Both the position numbers and the translations under genes were made by a program. A DNA stretch of 64,000 nucleotides, from the NCBI GenBank assembly GCA_030062745.1, contig CP099850.1, forward strand, positions 9,801,538-9,865,537, read 5' to 3'. This stretch comes from Capitulum mitella (lineage: Eukaryota; Arthropoda; Thecostraca; Pollicipedomorpha; Pollicipedidae). Position 1 is the first letter of the stretch; the number at the start of each line of letters is the position of its first letter. Positions 12,301-25,600 of this stretch are shown one piece after another. The notes beneath the pieces were generated by a model that did not search any database, was not told where the DNA came from, and saw only the letters and a list, made by a program, of their open reading frames with translations.

Positions 12301-14610
12301 CACAATTTACGACCACGGCACCGCATCATTTTGGCTACAACTTGGGTGTAACGAAAAATAATTCATGCACTAACATCACCACTGCAGGAGCCATGAATAA
12401 TAAAAACTGCACGACTTACACACACCACAATCGCCAACGGTGAAAGCTGTACAGAATGAAAAATGAGCACTCATTGACCTCTTTGTACTAACTGTATCAG
12501 CACGCATATTCTTATTGCGCTATTTCGGGACGCTCACAGTGATAAGCGCGGGCCAACGGCTGGTGGAAGGGAGGAAAATGGTGCACAGGTGCCAATGCAC
12601 GCAAATGCTTACTCACCCACATCAAGCGCACCGTGCACACCGATCCGCATGCAGAAACACACAGCACAATCACGCCAGACGGCTCAGCTGGCAATGTCTC
12701 GGATTTCGCTTCGCAAGGGCCTGACATCGAATTCCACTCTTTCCCAAGTGCTCCGTCTTCCCAGCTACGGCGATGAAATGTTGGCGACCCCATCAGACCT
12801 GCTGCTGTCTTTGTTATAGCTGCACCTTGGAACCGGTGAAACGCATGGGATGCAAATAGCTCCTAACAACCACAAATACGGACTGCAAAGAGCAACTTCT
12901 CGCAGAAAGCTTGATTTTGCTTTCTAAAAACCACAACGCTCACGCACTTCGCCTGTACGACTCACAGAAGCCAGGCGGAACCCGAAATGTTAACTGGGCG
13001 GATGCCGCACATTAAAAAACCTTAGTTCTAGTCAGTGCAGGGGCAGGTGGGAGGAAGGAGGGGGGGGGGGGGAGCAGCAGAGAAGGCGTAGCATCACAGC
13101 CAGGTGAAATGGCCTGCCAAGCGCGCAGGGAACGAAATACATTGTGGCATGTCTGCAGGGCTCTTCAGCTACAGCACGCCTTTTGACCTTTAAGGACACC
13201 GTGAAGGTTATCCCTCCTCCTCCCCACCTGTCTACAACGACTTGTTCGTGTCGTTCCTTAACGAAGCATCGTTTTCGCTGTAGAACATTAGCGTTAAACC
13301 GGCTTGCGGCTAACTAGGGTTCATGGGACGGATTGCCTACAGGTAAACTTACTCGTAGACTATCCTGGTCAGCAATAAATGACTAGCAGAACACGCCCAA
13401 AATCCCGTTCTTTTAATGCACCCTCGAACACACCGAGGCCCCTGCCCCTGAACAGGTCCAGAGACCAGACATGTGCAGGGCATTCTGTACACGGCCATCG
13501 AAAGCCAACGCTTCTGACTTACGAGCGGTTTATGATTCCACCAAGACCCCTGCCCCTGAAAGGTCCAGAGACTAGACATGTGCAGGGTATTCTGAAGACG
13601 GCCATCGAAAGCCAACGCTCCTGACTTACAAGCGGTTTATGTTCCACCAATGACTCCTGGCCCTCTCTAGATGCCCATTTATATATGTGGAGGGTCTCTG
13701 GACTGAGGGGCCCAGTGGCGTACCCAAGGGGAGGGCAGTGGGGTCAAGCCCCTCCTGGAAGCGGTTGGTGCCCCCTGGGCCGAAAGCCACGCTACTTTTC
13801 TGCAGCTTAAGGCGCCCGTAGGGCGTCCTAGACGTCAAAAAGGACCGAGACATTAAAATAGAACCTCGAACCTAAAAAGGGTCACGAATCCAAAAATAGC
13901 GCCCCTAAGCCACGACGAGGGGCCACTCTAACTGGAAGGGCCTCTTGACTCGACCTGGTCTCGTCCGAGACGAAAGCATGGGTATGCCGGGCACACAAAT
14001 ACCAGTCACACCACTGGCCTCTGAGGCATCAAAACAGGAATAAAAATGGGCCCCTAAGCCACAAAGAGGGTCCCAATAGTTGGTACGGTTTCCTTGACCT
14101 CATATGACCCTCTCCTGGACAAAATCCCGCCTGTGGATGATGTTAAATGTTCACTGGAACCCCTGGCTTGCGAATGGTCCCTGGATCCACCACGGGTCCC
14201 TGGCCCTCGCCCGAATACCCTATACATGTCTGGAGGGCCTTTGGACTTGACCAGGAGCTCTGGGTGTATTTGGGGCATCTGAAGGCGGTCAGGCCCCTGG
14301 TCAGGCCTAGGGGCCCTATGTATTTGGATTACTTCAGAAATCCAGGAGCCACTGCGGCTCTTGAATCTCAGCTCACCTTATCAGGAGCCTGCTGGGGTCA
14401 ATGGGTTTCAAAGAACCTTGGGCATACCAAGTGCTCTCAGCTATGATCAGCTTCAGAGACTCTAGATATGAACAGGGTGTTCTGCAGAGAGTCAGGGGTC
14501 CTTGTGTATTTGGTTACCTATTGGAAGGACGGGTCCATGTGGCTGCTTAAGATTCATGGGGCCCTGACTTTCAAACGGTCTGCAGGTACAGCAAGGGCCC
14601 CTGGCCCTAT

Positions 14611-14653
<43 letters not shown>

Positions 14654-17600
14654 CATTTGGAGGTCTTCAGACTTGGCCAGGGGCCCTCTGTATATTTGGA
14701 GACCCACTGGAAATCAGGCGCTTCTGTGTTACGGGCCCATCGGAGCCCATCAAATTCAAAGGGCCCCCAGACACAACGAGGGGCCCTGAACCTTTTTGGA
14801 ATCCCCTCTCCATATCTGGAGGGTCTTTGGTCTTGACCAGGGCCCTCAGTGTGTCTGGGAGCCCTACGAAAGTCAGGGCTTCCGACAAGGCCCAGGGGCC
14901 TAATGTATTCGGGGCCGCTGGGAGTCAGGGGCTCCGTGACTGTCATGAAGTCGCTTTGAGGTCCGTCACTTTCAAAGGGCCCCGAATATATAAGGAATCC
15001 CTGGTCTGGTGGCACGGTAGGGGTCTTCCAGGTACCCATATGAATCTTCGGGGGCCAGGGACATTTAGGTCATAACTTTAAAGTCTGCATTTATATAATG
15101 CGTACGTTAACGCGCTTTTTCTGTCCCATTTTGGGGGCGTTATGTAAGCTCGGCGCCCCGCGCAGGATTTGAGGAGGGGACAAAATCATATGTTTGCCCC
15201 CCACCTTTTCGAATGGGGCAGCTGTCCCTCCTGCCCCCTCCCCCTTTCCGCCGCCCTTGCCGAAAGCTAGCCGCTGACAACAAAACCTGTCAATGGCCAA
15301 CCGCCCAGAACAGCATCTCCCAGTAACCAATCTTTACATATATCTCAGTAACCAACGTTTACATCAGTAAGATCTCCAGCAATCTACGACAGTTTCACCC
15401 CAGCGCCATCTTCCAACAGCCAGCCGTCAATCCGGACAGGATCTGCCCACAGGCAGCTGTCCACAACAGGCCTCCTGACGGCCCGCGGTCCGCAGTGACT
15501 CCGACTGCCAACATTCAGCTGTCAGGACCGCCGATCCCGTTGTGAACCCCCCCCCCCCCCGGCCGGACGGCCAGCGGGGGGAGGGGTCCGGCTCCCGGAA
15601 GGGCAGCCGGGCGGACGAGGGCGTGGCAAAATCAACGTCCGGCACAGTCAGAACGACACTCTGCTCGCTCCCGCGCAGCCACTCGATGACGTATGAGCCC
15701 GGAACAAAGCTACCGGCGGCCCCGTCCGTACAACGCCTGGGACGTCATGCTGGCGGTTCGCAGCCAATAGAGGTAGCTCCCGAACTGTTCCCTGCGGCTA
15801 CGCGCCCGCCTATCACCATCGACCAAACCGGGCAAACTGCCCGTAGTCAGCACAACTGAAAAGCGACTCATGGCAACGCCCGGAGGATTTGGCGGTGCAA
15901 CTCGTGCAGGAGACCGTGCAAAAGAAAGACAAGAACGGCGCAGAGACCAGGACGCGATACGAATCTTTCCCGACAAGAGTCCGCTCGACATCACGAATGT
16001 TAGGAAAGGCGAGGAAACTGATGCCGGCCAGAATTCGTGCGGACAGATTGACACACTTTCCGTGTATGAGTAGTGTGCATAATTAAAACCTTTTCAAACC
16101 AATTAAAATACTGTAAATGATTATGGCACACTGAATGAATGATGGTCCAGCAAATATAAGAGAGCAAACTTATCATCATAGCAAACCGTTTGGTACTCAA
16201 TGTCCTCGGTTCCTGCCTTTTTAAACATTAAACTGTACGAAACGAGTCCCGATCAAAAATATGATACATCGAATGAGTGAAGTCTGAAATACATTCGGTG
16301 TTGTGTTGTCTACGGGACAATACGTAACTAGCACGGTTATTGAAAACAAATAAGTCGTCATGAAAAACAGAATAAAAATAAATGTCACTGATACGCATAA
16401 GAATACGCATAATATGCATACGCATGCGTATATTCCACACGCATACGCAAACGCACATCGGATTCACAAAGAAACCGCATATGCGCATGGTTGTGCGTTC
16501 CGCAGGAACGACTGAAAACCAAGATTACCGAACGGTAATATACTTTTGTTCGCACATTACTTACGATCAATCGACGTCGAGAAGACATCTGATCTCGGTG
16601 GCACGACGGCCACGTTCCAGTATCGCTGCATAGGCAACACCTTGTAGCGGCTCATTCCCAGACATGCAGATTTTGTATCGTGCTATCCCCTGACCACTGG
16701 CAGCACGGCGAAAGAGAAGACACCGGCGGTCATTACAGAAGTCCCTACCAACGGCGTGCCCAGGATTTTTTCACAGGGGGAGGGCGGGGGGGGGGGGCAG
16801 AGGGGCCTGATGTTGAGAAGGTGACAATGACCTGTGCTTCCTTTGTAACGGAAATATTGCAATGTCCCCACCACTTCTGAGTGGGCTCGGGCTACGAACC
16901 TCTCCCTCCCCTTGGGTCCGCATTTGGACATTGTAGACTCGCAGCTCCCCTTCTACGACCGCAATTGTCCCGGATTATTTCTAGGTGAATGTGGCAGCGA
17001 AGGCCACATGCCTCTCGACGGACGGAGAGGAAGGAAGAAAACAGCTGCACAATGTAGGTCACCGCCGCCCAATCCGGTGCAAAACGCTGCGAAGTATTTA
17101 AACACTGCCGGCCAACAACACCGAAAGCAAGTAGGCCATGGCAGTCCGAGAAATGAAACCACAACTTCGGGAGGAAACGGCCAATAAAAAGACATCAACA
17201 ACGCCAGCAGTGTCAAACGGAGCCGATCAGAGTCAACCTCCCGACTGGGCGCCCCATTCCGCCACGGGCCGAGATGCCACAATTCCAACCAATCCCTCCT
17301 TCAAGCCTTGACAGCTGACGTCGGCCCTGCAGCTGGCGTGCCCGGGCCCGAGCAGAGCGGCAGCTGCGGCTCCGCAGCTGCGGCGCCGGCGGCCGGGGGC
17401 CGTGAGGGCCCGGCCGGGCCGCGTAGCGTCCGTGACCGACCCGCTGGTGCTGCGTTCGGCCTGGGAGCGGCCACACCCCGTCCGGCCCGGCCGGCGGGCG
17501 CGCGTCCCCCCCCCCCGCCGCCGCCGCCGCCCGGGAACCTCACAACCACCGCCGGCCGGGCGACTCGCAGCCACCGCCGGCCTCAATTGCCGCTCTTCAC

Positions 17601-20600
17601 ACAGGTCGTTCATCTCGGGCGCAGCTGAGGGCGGCGTTTTTCACGCGGCCGCCGCCGAGCGGCGCGCTCGGCCGCGTGCGGCGCCGCTTCCAGCCACCGG
17701 TAACCGATGATCAGAGGGCCCGACGCGGCCGGGCGACGGGGCGCGGCACCGTTCCCAGCCGCTGCCGATCACAAAGGCCGACCTGAGACCAGAGCGTGGC
17801 CCGGCGAACGCCACACACCGTGAAAGAGCCGCCGACCGCGGCTGGTAACCAGACGAGGATCCGCGGCTGGTACCGACACGGGGAACCACGGCTGGTACAG
17901 ACATGCCGAGACGCGGCGCCGCCGCTCGTACAGAGGCTCCAGTCCAGCCCGCTGCCGGCTGCGGCCGCCCTCCGAGCTACCCTGCGATGATCCAGAGGAA
18001 TGTCCGACATCCGCCATTTTTGTGCTGCGGGGCATCGTGGGGAAAAAGCGCCGTAGGGGAACACAGGGGCGTGTCCAGGTACACACAACGGCGGAACCAC
18101 ACGGGCGTGGGCACATGAGCGCAACGAGAGAGGCGCAGGTGCGTGCGCTATGCCGATGGAGACAAACAACCCAAATGACTCTGTAATGACGGTCACGCCC
18201 TCGACAGCGCACGCAAGCGAGCATCGTCCCACATCACCGTCCAATCGTCGGAGAACACACCTCAACGCCCACGCGCGTGCCCGGGAACGCCAGACCAGCA
18301 CTTCCATCAGGCGTGTGCTATCCAACACGATGCGGCTTTTTGCGGCGGCGTCTTTTTCGGCGGTCGTTTCCGGATAGGCCGGCCGGGCGATCCAGTTTGG
18401 GCAGCCACCGTGACGCCGAGCCGGCGGCGCGCCGTTCGCGAAGCCGTCGCACCATCATTAGGGCCGTGCTCTGGGCGGGGACTTCCGCCCGGCCCTTGGG
18501 CCCCGCTCGTCGCTCCGGCGCGGCGCCGCGATCGGCGCGGTGCCCCGGGCGCAGACTCCGCCGCCGGCGCTTCCGCGGCCGGTGACCGCGGCGGGGGAGC
18601 GGCGGGCGGGGCTCAGGACGGGCACGACCGACGGTCCCTTCCCGTGGAACAAACCAGGAAGGGTCGACAGGCGGCAGGATAGTAAGCTGAGACGAGACGC
18701 CAATATAATATACAGACGGGCCGCTTGAATCGCATCTTACAAGTCAGACAAGTCTGAACTCTCTGACCTGACGGGCTTGATCTAGCTTTCTGAGATCGTT
18801 GCTTCACCTTCTAACTACTGCATTTCGTGAATTTACTTTCTCGTCGCAGGAAATCTCGCAAGACGCCACTTCACTTGAAATTACCTTTCAAAACAACTAA
18901 CAGCAGACAAAAACGACAACAAACGGCTAGACCGTGAAACAAAAAGACCGCGGCCTTGTCATGCGAAGCTGTCTGTTCAAAAAATCTCCAGACGTCGGAT
19001 ATCATTAAGCCAGCCACGAGAACAAAGACTTTTGAGACCGCCTTTTCCGAACACTTGCCTTTGTCTTTGTCCTTGATATTCTGGGGCGACGCTGCGGTGC
19101 CAGCCAGCTGACTGAAGGAATAATGGCAAATACTCCCCTTTTGTTTCTGGGCCGAGTCCTTGTTCGATTCCCCGACCTCGCACGGAGTCTGATGAGGTCA
19201 CATGGCATGAGATCGCATCGAGTAATTTGATCAGATGATTGCGTTACATTGCCAATCCCGGCAGACGTAAAATTTGCCAACAAAAAATTTGGAAACCACA
19301 CCGCAAAAAAATGTCTGAAAAATGAAATGAGAAAAACTGCATCTAAGGCCGAAATTTCGCGTGACATGAATCGAACTCGCATTAAAAGATGAATAGAGAA
19401 ATAGCAGTCTGAGACCTATACATCGCATGAGACGCAAATGAACGCAACAGTTCGGAGGCACCTGAAAAATGCACTAGCAAAGACTTCTACTGCCTCTCAT
19501 TTTCCTAATGTTTGTTTGTTACATTTTTTTCATCATCGCTTTGTCCATCGAATTTTCAGTAGAGCGCTGTAACCTTTTCACAACTGGCAAGTCGCACGCC
19601 GAAAAGTAAAGCTGTGCGGAGCATTTATCCAAATCTATTTCGATGACTCTCGGAGGAAACACCGCACCCACTGCAGGCCTCGCGGCGGACCTTGTACTCA
19701 TCACGTCGCCGGGCGTCTGTGGGCACCGGCCATCGCCCGCGTCCACCCGTCAGCAGAACTGCGCGTCACATCCGACGCGACCCAGTCTCCTCACCACCGA
19801 CGGGCCGCGGGCGGCCGGCAGCGGGCCCGCTTACCGGCGGCCGACTCAGCCTTGAATCGGCCGCTCGGTGTGGGGGCCGCGGTTCCCGGTCGGCCGGCGT
19901 CTGGCCGGCCTACGACCCGGGGCGAGGTCCACACCGCGCGGCCGGCCGTGTTGTAACGGCGCCCGGCCCGCCTTTGTTTGCGTGTTGACGCTCCAGTGCC
20001 ATGACGGGAGCGGTTGTGACACGGCCGATTTCGCGACTCGGCGTCGTCGCGAGGAAAGTCTGTGCACGCGAATTCCGTTCTCTCGGGGATTTGCCTGCCG
20101 CTCAGACACTCCCGTCCAGTGACTAAGCAAAACGCCATGTATGGCTACGATACCACAACGTTCACCTTTTGCCGATAAAAAACCTGTCGCAAAATTCAAC
20201 GGAACATCAAAAGCGTCATTTTAACCTCACCGCGCTAAAACGATAAACAAAGAAGTATGAAGACCAACAGCAGACACCCCCATTCTCTTTTTTCTTTCTT
20301 TTATGTATATGTTTGTGTATTTTTTCTCTCCTGTATATCAAGATCTTGGTATTCAGCACAAGTATGGAAACCACACAGAACATGGCAGCAGCGCGGTACA
20401 AATTGCATTAAAAAGACTGCATACCTAAACAAACACCGCAATCATCGCTTCTTGGTACGAGCTTCAGCGGTAACCTCATTTCACGCCAGTGACAGCATCT
20501 GCGCATCTGGAGCCAAAGCTAGCCATCAGCCGCGTACGCCGGCAAAAAGGCGGGGCTCGAATCTCGTTTCGCAGCAGCAGGCGCCAATGCGCCTCAGAAC

Positions 20601-22563
20601 AAGCCCCGACAGCGAGCGTCCTTCGGACAGCATTGCATTAGGGTTTTTGCGCCCCATCTATTTGTTCCAGGCGCTGGCCCTGCCAGCCGTCGCCACCAGG
20701 CAGAGGCTCGAAGATCTCTATCTCATACACGGCTCTCCGTGATACACCGGCAGCCATCACGGCCTCGAAAAAACAGTTCACGACAAATTTCAAAACAGGT
20801 TTTCAGCTGACTCACCGCACCTTAAAAGTAAAAGTCCGCTTCGTTAACTCTCAATTCAAACGTCGCCGCCAAGCTGCCATGCCGGCGTGCGGCACCGAGC
20901 TTTCGCTCGATATGATCCAAGCCCACGCGACCAACTCAGCTCCCCCGCCAACAACACAGGTGGCCTGGTTCCTGGCCCGGACGGCTCGGCCGGCCGGCCG
21001 GCCGGCTCGGCCAGTGGCGTTCATCTTCCGCAGCATTAATTCCCGCCCGGGGCTCAACAGCAGACAAACACCGGCCTTACCCGGTCCCGTCCGGCCTGGC
21101 CCGGCCCGACCTGGCCTCGCCTTGCCCGGCCCGGTCGCGTCACAGAGCTCTGCCACCGCCAGCCCGCGGCAGGACGTCCCGGCGGCCGGCAGTCGATTCG
21201 TGACGAGTCGACTCCCCCGGCGGCCGCGTGACGCCACCGCGCACCGCCGTGACGGCCCCGTCACGCGGAAACGACGGGCACGCGCGAGCCGTCACGGTGC
21301 GTGAGCGAGAGGCGGCGACCGGCCGGTCGGCCGCACGACAGCGGCACCGGCGACCGATGGCCGGGACGGGCGACGGCGACAGGAAGAGCCGGCGGAGCTG
21401 ACTCTTCCCCGCCCCCCAAAACGCGACTCCTCTGCCTCTGCCCGGACGTTCGAGTTCGGTCGGCACAAAACGCCTCGACATCCGGAAACGCTGCACGTTT
21501 CCCCGACCTGACCTCCGGCACCCGCCACCTCCCGGCGTGGGGTCACCACGGCTCGACTCAGGGGTCAGTGCGAGCGCAGCGTGACCGAAACAACGGCTTA
21601 CGGCCGACGTTAACGACGGGTCGGGCCGCGAGAACCGATAGCGCGCTGTTCGCCCTCGCCGGAGACCACGCCAGCCGGCCGCGGCCGCCAGCCGCTTGCA
21701 CCACCCGAGCACAGGAACGCAGCCGGGCATGCGCATCCGCTCACCGCGGCCGTGTGACGTCACCCTCGGAAAGCGAGAGGCGCCGGCACTGACGGCGGCG
21801 GCATGCCTGGCGTCCGCGGACGCGGCCGGGGCCATTATTCCCCGCCCGCCGTCGAGTCGGCATCCCAGGCCTGTCGGCGCCGCGGACGAGGCGGGAGCGT
21901 GCCGGCCGACACCGCCGCCGGACGGGTCCCGCGGCCGGTTACCGCACCGGCGCGCTGCAGAGGCGTTTGTCAACACGTGCAACAGGTGTTCCCGCGCGGA
22001 GCCGCCGGGAGGCGCGGCCGCCGCCGGCGAGTCCGGTCGGACCGGCGACGGGCTGCCGGCCGCGTTATTTCCACATCTCTGGGGGTGAAGGTGTTCCGTA
22101 CGGTGCACCCCTGTCCGCCGCGCCCAGCGGGCCGCCGACGGCGCCGGTGAATCGTGGTGAAATGGACAGCAGAACGGCGTAATAGGCGCCACCATGATCG
22201 ATCGGCTGGTACTGTTCTGCTCTGTCCATTTCCACTTGGGCTTGAATTTGTGTCAAAACATCCTCCCCTTTCGCAATCATACGAGTGAATGGATCGAGCG
22301 TTTTCATAATAATCAGAATAGCAACCACTCGGCAGAGAACAAGACCTCCGCATGACGTAACACTGAATACTCAGAGCAGCCATTAGGATTAGGAAAAAAC
22401 ACCGTGAGTGACAACAAGGATATTTTCTCAGTATGTAATGACCTTTACGACCAAAGCACCGATCATCGAAAACTGAATCTCATTGTTTACAGCTCTACGT
22501 CTCCCCAATCTGTGCTGGACCTACCTCTCTCCCCTTTCTTCTTATACCTTTAACACATCCACT

Positions 22564-22645
<82 letters not shown>

Positions 22646-25600
22646 CGTCCCTGTTATTGCGCCCGGTCTGTGACCCGCCCGTCGACCACCGTTACGTAAA
22701 TCGGCGCGCGTGTCACCGCTCCCTGCGTGATTACGGTCCGCAGGCCCTCTGATCCCGAGACAGCGATGCCTGCCGGCCCCAGCCGGGACAGCACCACGGC
22801 CGGGCCAGCGGCCTCCGGGCACGCACGAGCCACGATCGAGTCCCGAGCCGGCAAACACCGCGGCCGGCGGCCGACACCGCATCACCGGTGTCACGCGCCG
22901 CCGCTCCGGTCCGGCGGCGACACAAAGACGCGGCGCTCCGGCCCGGGCAAGCCGCGGCGGCGACGGCGGCGGCGGCGAGCGCAAGCCGAGCCCGGCAGGC
23001 GGTCCGCTCTGCCGCACGAGGCCGACCGGTCCTTTGTCGGCGGCGGCGGCTGCACCGACCGCGGAAATCACCTGCAGCCAAACAAAGCCGCGCCGACGCC
23101 GCCCGGCCAGCGCGCGCTGCTCGCCGGCCGCCGGTTTACCTGCGCGCAGCTGCCGGCGGGCCGGCGTCGGCGGAGAATGCCGCGCAGAATGACGCGAGAA
23201 GGAACGACTCGGCCGGGCGGCGACCTGTCCACGGCGTTTTGTAAGCAGGCAGGAAGGTCACTGTGCAAAGCCGCCCGATTTTCCCCAGGAAAGTTCTCAG
23301 ACCCCCTGTCCTATCCAGTGCGACGCCAGGTAGCAGGTTTTGCAGACAGACATCTGTATCAAGAAACCAGAGACCCCTGCCTTAATATATGCGATTGCTG
23401 GTTAAGATTAATCCAGCCTCACGCGCCATTGTTAGATGAGTTTTTTTACGACACCTTTCGCCGCGCCACCGGAGAGACCTCACGCGCCACGATAAACGGG
23501 CCTTGTGTTTGCAATAACCAAAACGTTCAGCGACTGGCAATGAATCAGTTCAGGACGGAGAGCTCATTCTTCTTCCCAACAGACATCAACAAGGTTTTTA
23601 TTACATGTGAAACAAAACACACCACGGAAACCTTGCCAGGTCATAGAAACCACTGCCACCTTAAATCTGTGCTTTCTCTGCAACACACAGCAAAAACGCA
23701 GGACACCACCGGGACAAATCTGTAAGCCGGACAAGTGTACTCCAGGGTTTTGTGGTCCTTCTGATCTTTCCTACCGCTCAGACGCACAGTGCTGTGAAAG
23801 CCGACCAGCCGGATAATAACCAGGGCAACCATTTGATGGTTTTATCAGAGCGGGTGCAAACGGGTGCAAACTCTGAGATCGGTCCACGTAGAAAATTAAC
23901 CAGCACAACGAACCTTTATCTCCGATGCAAAAAGACCCCGATATCCTCCCTATATCACCGCGTCAAGCCCACCTTCGGTACCCGCACCTCGAGCGGCACG
24001 ACCGACAGTTCTCCGCGCGACCTCTGCGGCCGTCACGGCCCGTCCGAACGGCACCGGCCGTCACGTGACGAAGCGGCGCCGGGCTCCCGACCCGCTGTCA
24101 GCGGCGTCAGTCACCCCGGCCGGCGCCGGGCGTCAACAGCCGGGCAGCCCGGCCGACCGTCGAATTTCCCGCGGGCGTGATTTGGTCAGATGAAGCGCGA
24201 GTTCCCGGACACGGCCGCGCTGATACTGGCGGCTCGTCGGCGGGCTTCGGGGTTCGCCTCCTCCGCAGTGCGGACCGGGAGGCACCTCAGATCGGGGACG
24301 GCAGGGCGTCAGAGCCGGTCCACCGCCGGCGGGACCAATCGAGACGAGTCGATTCACGTCGAGTCGAGTCGAGCCGGCTCGTCCCGGGCCGCCGTCTGGC
24401 CGGCTCCCGCCGACCGCGCGGCGGCGGCCGGCCGGCCGGGACCAGTCAGCTGGCGTCCGCCGAGCCGTCGGGCGCGCTCTGAGTCACCCGGTAACGCGGC
24501 CACACGCGGCGCCGGCCGGCCGGGACCCAGCCGCGCCCGCTCCAGCCGGGCCGGGACTGGCGGGGCCTGTTCGGCGGGGCGGGGAGCGTGGCCCCTGCTC
24601 GGGGCAGGCAGGGGCGGCCCGTGTTACGCGGGGCTGGGGGTGGAGAGCTGGTCCCTGATCGGCGAGAGGAACGGGCGGCCCCTGGCGGGCGTGGCGGGGA
24701 GCGGCCGCTCCCCTCCCGCGGACCACTCCGCTGTCCGGCCGCGGCCTCGCCCCGGCCCGCTCCCCGGCCAGCCCCCGCCGCCGAGGTGCGACGCGGCGGC
24801 ATCGACCCCGCGTACCGTCCGCACAGTGAGCGGCGGCGCGCGGTCGATGCCGCCGGAGTGGCGCGGCCGTCGGCGGCGGCGGCGGCGCCTCGCCCCGTCG
24901 GACGCCGGCGACGCGGCTGCATTGATTCGTCACCGGCGACGTCGGCCGCATCTCGGCCGACCGGGCGGCCGTCCCCAGAGCCCGGCCGGCCGATGGAGTG
25001 ATCGACCTCACCTGATAGCCCCGCCTGCGCGTCGTCCCTCCCGGCTGACGGCCGCCGGAGCCAGGGTCCGGCGGCGTGGGAAGTCCCGTCACAATAATGC
25101 CGCCTCGTGAGCGGTGGTGGGGCGTCCCAGTCCAGAGCCAGGATCCGCATGTGACGACGAGGCTCGGTGTGCCGTAACAGGCGCCACAACGCACGGACAT
25201 GCGAGGGCCAAAGCTGAGCCCGCACCGTACGGGGGCCTGCACGGGTCACTTTAAGGGCTGCCGGCGGCCCGGTCATCAGTGATTTACCGGACATCCGTGA
25301 AAAGGGAGGAGACGCCGATAGGTCAGCGAGGCCTCATCAGTCGTCAGGACGTTTTGCAGCTGCTAATGCGGCATCAAGTGCGCCCACTCGCAGACCGGCC
25401 TCCGATGCGCCCTGAGACTATCGCACGATCTCAGACGCTGGCCTGAGACGCACGCTACCACGTTCCGTCAGTGTGATTCAGTTGCCCGATGGGATATTTG
25501 TCGTAGTGCTGACGGCATGGTTGGAAAGTTGTTGTTCCAGTGTTCAACAGCACTGGAAAACATGTGTTCCAAGACATCTTATTCTCCCAAAGTTTTGTGC

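Larger units (their letters stand above)
8961..13399. other. GC-rich part of the 18-kb ArfGAP1 intron
   Basis: Dense CpG and many GGCCGG/CCGGCC runs (about 9130-10850 and 11360-11960). Apart from the possible exon at 11343-11725, open frames on both strands look like products of composition. From 12000 to 13400 I see nothing. Confidence 0.5.

Noticed and set aside
21140-22195. Minus-strand open frame of 351 codons
   Set aside because: It lies in a GC island with long frames on both strands and shows no family motif.
24190-25294. Overlapping long frames on both strands (306 and 282 codons)
   Set aside because: Stop codons are scarce in this GC-rich DNA; the translations are low-complexity and mutually antisense.
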